Below, one piece after another: positions 61,527-64,000 of a DNA stretch of 64,000 nt. The stretch covers positions 1-64,000 of the forward strand of contig JAEUWD010000054.1 in NCBI GenBank assembly GCA_016786485.1, in the 5' to 3' direction. Origin of the DNA: Bacteriovoracaceae bacterium (GTDB lineage: Bacteria > Bdellovibrionota > Bacteriovoracia > Bacteriovoracales > Bacteriovoracaceae). Made by a program: the position numbers and the translations under genes. The stretch's first letter is position 1. Every line of letters starts with the position of its first letter. A model generated the notes under the pieces. It made no database searches and had not been told where the DNA came from. It worked only from the letters and a program-made list of their open reading frames with translations.

Positions 61527-62693
61527 GTGAGAAAGTGGTTTTTCATATGGATAGTTATCCCGGTCTTCGCACACGCCTTCATTGGAGGCGGCGGTAAAAT
61601 TTCGTTCGAACAGTACCCTTTTGTGCAAAAAATGGATTTCCCTAAAAGTGGCGATTGCAGCTTAACCATGCTCTCTCCGCTTTGGATTATTACGGCCGCA
61701 CATTGTGTGACAGCAGATATTGTCGAGCCAGAAACCAATGTTAAACGCTTTAAGGTAACGCTGGAAGCAGGCATGATGCTAACCCCACTCGGCATCGTGG
61801 AAAAAGTCGATGTTCATCCTGATTACATCACAAATAGCGAAGAAATCACTCGCCTGTACAATATCAAACTCAACCGAGAACTTAATCCCATCGAAAAACA
61901 AGCGATTGGTTTTTACCATGACAATGCGACAGGTGCTGATCTCGCTATTATCAAACTCAAAGAAAACATCATGCCTGAACTTCCAAGCGAATATCCCAAA
62001 ATCCCTAGTCCAGGTAGCGCTTTTAGTGATGAGGAGATGAACCTGGTCGGCTTTGGAGCGATGGAACGCGAATGGAGCCAGGACGAGAAGGGTGAGTATG
62101 GAATGCACACAAAAGAACTCATGATGCGTAATCAAAAAAGTGCGGGAACTAGCAATTGGGCGTGCGTGCAGAAAGCACCCAATATCACGATTAAAAATTT
62201 TGCCGATAATATGCGCCGACATCTGCCTTACTTACAAAATAGCTCGGACGTCACTCATCATATCCGTTCACCGATGGAAACGAGTACAGCGACTAGCGCT
62301 TATGCCCTACCTGGAGATTCTGGCAGTCCAGCGCTAGAAAAATTGACCAATGGGGAACTAGTGATAAGCGCAGTAGCGGCCACCATGAAAACATCTTTTG
62401 ATGATAATTTTGTTTTAGCGATCGAAAACCGAGAAACCAAAGAAATAAAAAGAATTAACATCTACCCTCCACCGAAAAATTGGGGAGATGCCAAGCTAAG
62501 AGACACTGAATTTCCTGAAATCCTCAAGCATTTTGGCGGTACGATACCTGAGAACGTTATTCTTTATCGTGAATATCAAGAGAAGATCACTAATCACTAT
62601 ACGAATCTGCTCTATCCGGCGAATTACAACTTTCTCAAACAGAAATTAAAGGCCAATCCAGAGCTTTTCACTGCCAATCCCGTACAAAAATAG
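61527..62693 (+). CDS. Secreted trypsin-like serine protease (S1 family)
   Basis: 388 aa from a GTG start. The signal peptide ends HAFIGGG, close to an IVGG-type mature start. Catalytic triad: His59 (TAAHC), Asp138 (GADLAIIKL) and Ser265 (GDSGSPA). A C-terminal extension of about 70 residues (from about 315) lies beyond the protease domain. Likely a periplasmic or secreted degradative enzyme. Confidence 0.9.
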   Translation: MRKWFFIWIVIPVFAHAFIGGGGKISFEQYPFVQKMDFPKSGDCSLTMLSPLWIITAAHCVTADIVEPETNVKRFKVTLEAGMMLTPLGIVEKVDVHPDYITNSEEITRLYNIKLNRELNPIEKQAIGFYHDNATGADLAIIKLKENIMPELPSEYPKIPSPGSAFSDEEMNLVGFGAMEREWSQDEKGEYGMHTKELMMRNQKSAGTSNWACVQKAPNITIKNFADNMRRHLPYLQNSSDVTHHIRSPMETSTATSAYALPGDSGSPALEKLTNGELVISAVAATMKTSFDDNFVLAIENRETKEIKRINIYPPPKNWGDAKLRDTEFPEILKHFGGTIPENVILYREYQEKITNHYTNLLYPANYNFLKQKLKANPELFTANPVQK

Positions 62694-62810
62694 TCAGACA
62701 ATCTTTAAAAATTAAGCATTTGAAAAAAAAATAAAATTTTAAAATGGCAAAATTTTCCTCATGTCCGACAAACATTCTCCGATGAGTTTAGTGCGAATAA
62801 TAACAACCAC

Positions 62811-62852
62811 GAGCAAGGCTGCTCAAAGTTGAAATCCTTATTGGGGTAAGGA
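62811..62852 (+). promoter_or_regulatory. Two short hairpins in the flagellin 5' leader
   Basis: GAGCA-aggc-TGCTC (62811-62824) and TCCTTA-ttgggg-TAAGGA (62835-62852). They precede an upstream GGAGGT (62865-62870) and the ribosome site proper, GGAGG (62885-62889). Confidence 0.45.
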
Positions 62853-62897
62853 CCAACTATACACGGAGGTGCTAAACATTTTTTGGAGGATACTTTT

Positions 62898-63731
62898 ATG
62901 GGTTTTCGAATTAACACAAACACTGCTTCTATCTCTGCTCAACGCTCACTTGGAAACGTAAATCGTGAACAAGCTGACGGCCTAGCCAAACTCGCTTCAG
63001 GTTCAAGAATTGTAAAAGCTTCAGATGATGCTGCTGGATTAGCGATTAGCGAAAAGTTAAAAGCTAACATCCGTTCATCAATGCAAGCTGACAGAAACGC
63101 AAACGATGGTATCTCGATGATTCAAGTTGCTGAAGGTGGATTGAACGAAGTTCAAAACATCTTAACTCGTTTCAGAGAACTAGCTATCCAATCGTCTTCT
63201 GATACAGTTGGTGAAACTGAAAGAGAATTTACAGACAAAGAATTTCAACAATTGAAACTAGAGTTACAAAGAATTTCTGAAGTAACTCAGTTCAACGGAA
63301 CTTCTTTACTAGATGGCGAAGGTGATGAGAAAGAATTCCAAATTGGTCTAAATAACGACGCTTTCCAAGACCGTATCGTTTACGATGCGAGTGCGATTAG
63401 CGCTGGTTTAGATGCTCTTGGAATCGATGATATGGAAGTAGCGTCTAAAGAAGGTGCTCAAGATTCATTAGCTGATATCGATAGCGCTATCACGACTGTT
63501 TCTGGACACAGAGCTACTTTAGGAGCTTTACAAAACCGATTGATTTCAACATCTCAAAATTTACAAATCAGTGTTGAAAACCAATCAGCTGCTAATAGCC
63601 GTATCCGCGACTTAGATTATGCTTCTGAAACTGCTAAAAACGTTCAGAAGTCGATTCTACAAAATGCAGGTACTTCAGTATTAGCTCAAGCTAACTCTAA
63701 AGACCAAGCTGCTTTAAGATTAATTGGCTAA
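62898..63731 (+). CDS. fliC: Flagellin
   Basis: 277 aa from the ATG at 62898, with GGAGG 8 nt upstream. N-terminal D0/D1 (RINTNTASISAQRSLGNVN, LASGSRIVKASDDAAGLAIS) and C-terminal D1/D0 (SRIRDLDYASETAKNVQKSILQNAGTSVLAQAN) are intact. The central domain is very short, giving a thin filament subunit. A long leader (about 200 nt) and strong terminator flank the gene. Confidence 0.97.
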   Translation: MGFRINTNTASISAQRSLGNVNREQADGLAKLASGSRIVKASDDAAGLAISEKLKANIRSSMQADRNANDGISMIQVAEGGLNEVQNILTRFRELAIQSSSDTVGETEREFTDKEFQQLKLELQRISEVTQFNGTSLLDGEGDEKEFQIGLNNDAFQDRIVYDASAISAGLDALGIDDMEVASKEGAQDSLADIDSAITTVSGHRATLGALQNRLISTSQNLQISVENQSAANSRIRDLDYASETAKNVQKSILQNAGTSVLAQANSKDQAALRLIG

Positions 63732-63759
63732 GAATATCGATGACTTAAGTGTGCTCAGG

Positions 63760-63790
63760 GGACCTCTCGTAAGAGAGGTCCTTTCTTTTT
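63760..63790 (+). terminator. Rho-independent terminator of flagellin gene
   Basis: GGACCTCTC (63760-63768), tetraloop GTAA, GAGAGGTCC (63773-63781), then TTTCTTTTTG. Perfect 9-bp stem. Confidence 0.92.
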
Positions 63791-63853
63791 GTGCAGCATG
63801 AAAAATTTCACCCCTTCATAGACTTAAAACGCTATCTTTGCTACACCCCTAAC

Positions 63854-64000
63854 ATGCTAGAATATCAGCCAACCAACATCCAAAATCACCTGTTCCAGCC
63901 TGACTTTAAATATAAGCATAAAAATCCTTATCACGATCGCTTAGAAGCCTTCCAGGACTTCGTTATGCGCGATAACGAAGCTGAAACTCATCAAGGTTTG
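63854..64000 (+). CDS. Protein of unknown function, 3' end beyond window
   Basis: 49 codons from an ATG at 63854 to the edge (MLEYQPTNIQNHLFQP...). No signal peptide. Frame is open and follows the flagellin terminator. Start lacks a clear ribosome site. Family not determinable from the visible part. Confidence 0.45.
   Translation, partial: MLEYQPTNIQNHLFQPDFKYKHKNPYHDRLEAFQDFVMRDNEAETHQGL

Noticed and set aside
61779-62222. 147-codon antisense frame over the trypsin-like protease
   Set aside because: Protease triad on the plus strand is clear; the antisense frame has no recognisable feature or ribosome site.
62743-62765. TGGCAAAATTTTCC resembling a sigma-54 promoter upstream of flagellin
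   Set aside because: The -24 GG-like half is present but the -12 GC element is missing at the right distance. A sigma-28 pattern also fails at the -35 spacing, so no promoter was assigned.

Overview
The window looks like part of an AT-rich Gram-negative chromosome. The best guess is a Bdellovibrionota-type predator (Bacteriovorax/Peredibacter-like). This rests on overall character: an initiator tRNA with encoded CCA, ScpA/ScpB/RluB housekeeping genes, a flagellin, and a very large secretome of signal-peptide proteins, beta-barrels, a trypsin-like protease, an S1/P1 nuclease, a caspase-like protease and a discoidin/PKD esterase. No 16S gene is present, so the taxonomy is inference. Genes are packed tightly. 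Many neighbours overlap by ATGA or TAATG, and several convergent pairs meet or overlap at their stop codons.

Layout. 1-10.5 kb is a lipid-type secondary-metabolite locus built on two divergent arms. The minus arm encodes a 4-TM protein, a possible heme-oxygenase-like diiron oxidase, a 1993-aa ACP-KS-AT-ACP-aminotransferase-condensation synthase and a paraoxonase-like lactonase. The plus arm encodes a type II thioesterase and a fatty-acyl AMP/CoA ligase. 11.6-14.5 kb is a small operon (SbnA-like PLP enzyme, MATE-like transporter, GNAT) that could make, export and acetylate an amino-acid-derived compound. 15.8-22.4 kb is a three-gene urate catabolism operon. It contains a PuuD urate oxidase whose tail is a cupredoxin-like domain, an HIU hydrolase, and a 1544-aa fusion of malate synthase, OHCU decarboxylase, a serine beta-lactamase-fold domain and allantoicase. 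The beta-lactamase-fold domain sits where the otherwise missing allantoinase would be expected. I regard this as the most novel system in the window.

22.4-42.2 kb is mostly secreted, outer-membrane or envelope proteins of unknown role, interspersed with an RRM protein, a histidine kinase, a CBS protein and a wHTH regulator. 42.3-44.2 kb is an arsenic operon (MerR, ArsI-like lyase, ArsC, aquaporin) driven from a textbook mercury-type MerR operator. 45.7-50.7 kb is a defence-type island. It holds a membrane-anchored DUF4041/T5orf172 protein, a small membrane protein, an ion-channel-like membrane protein coupled to a ThsB-like TIR protein, and an AbiEi/AbiEii toxin-antitoxin pair with an inverted-repeat operator.

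52.7-57.2 kb holds tRNA-fMet and the rluB-scpB-scpA-M50 protease block. 57.2-64 kb holds a NUDIX enzyme, two barrel proteins, a small protein whose Shine-Dalgarno is sequestered by the 5' end of its predicted transcript, a DegT/DnrJ aminotransferase, a trypsin-like protease and flagellin with a strong terminator. Several genes start 6-7 nt after a -10-like hexamer, which suggests leaderless mRNAs. No CRISPR array, insertion sequence or rRNA gene was seen.
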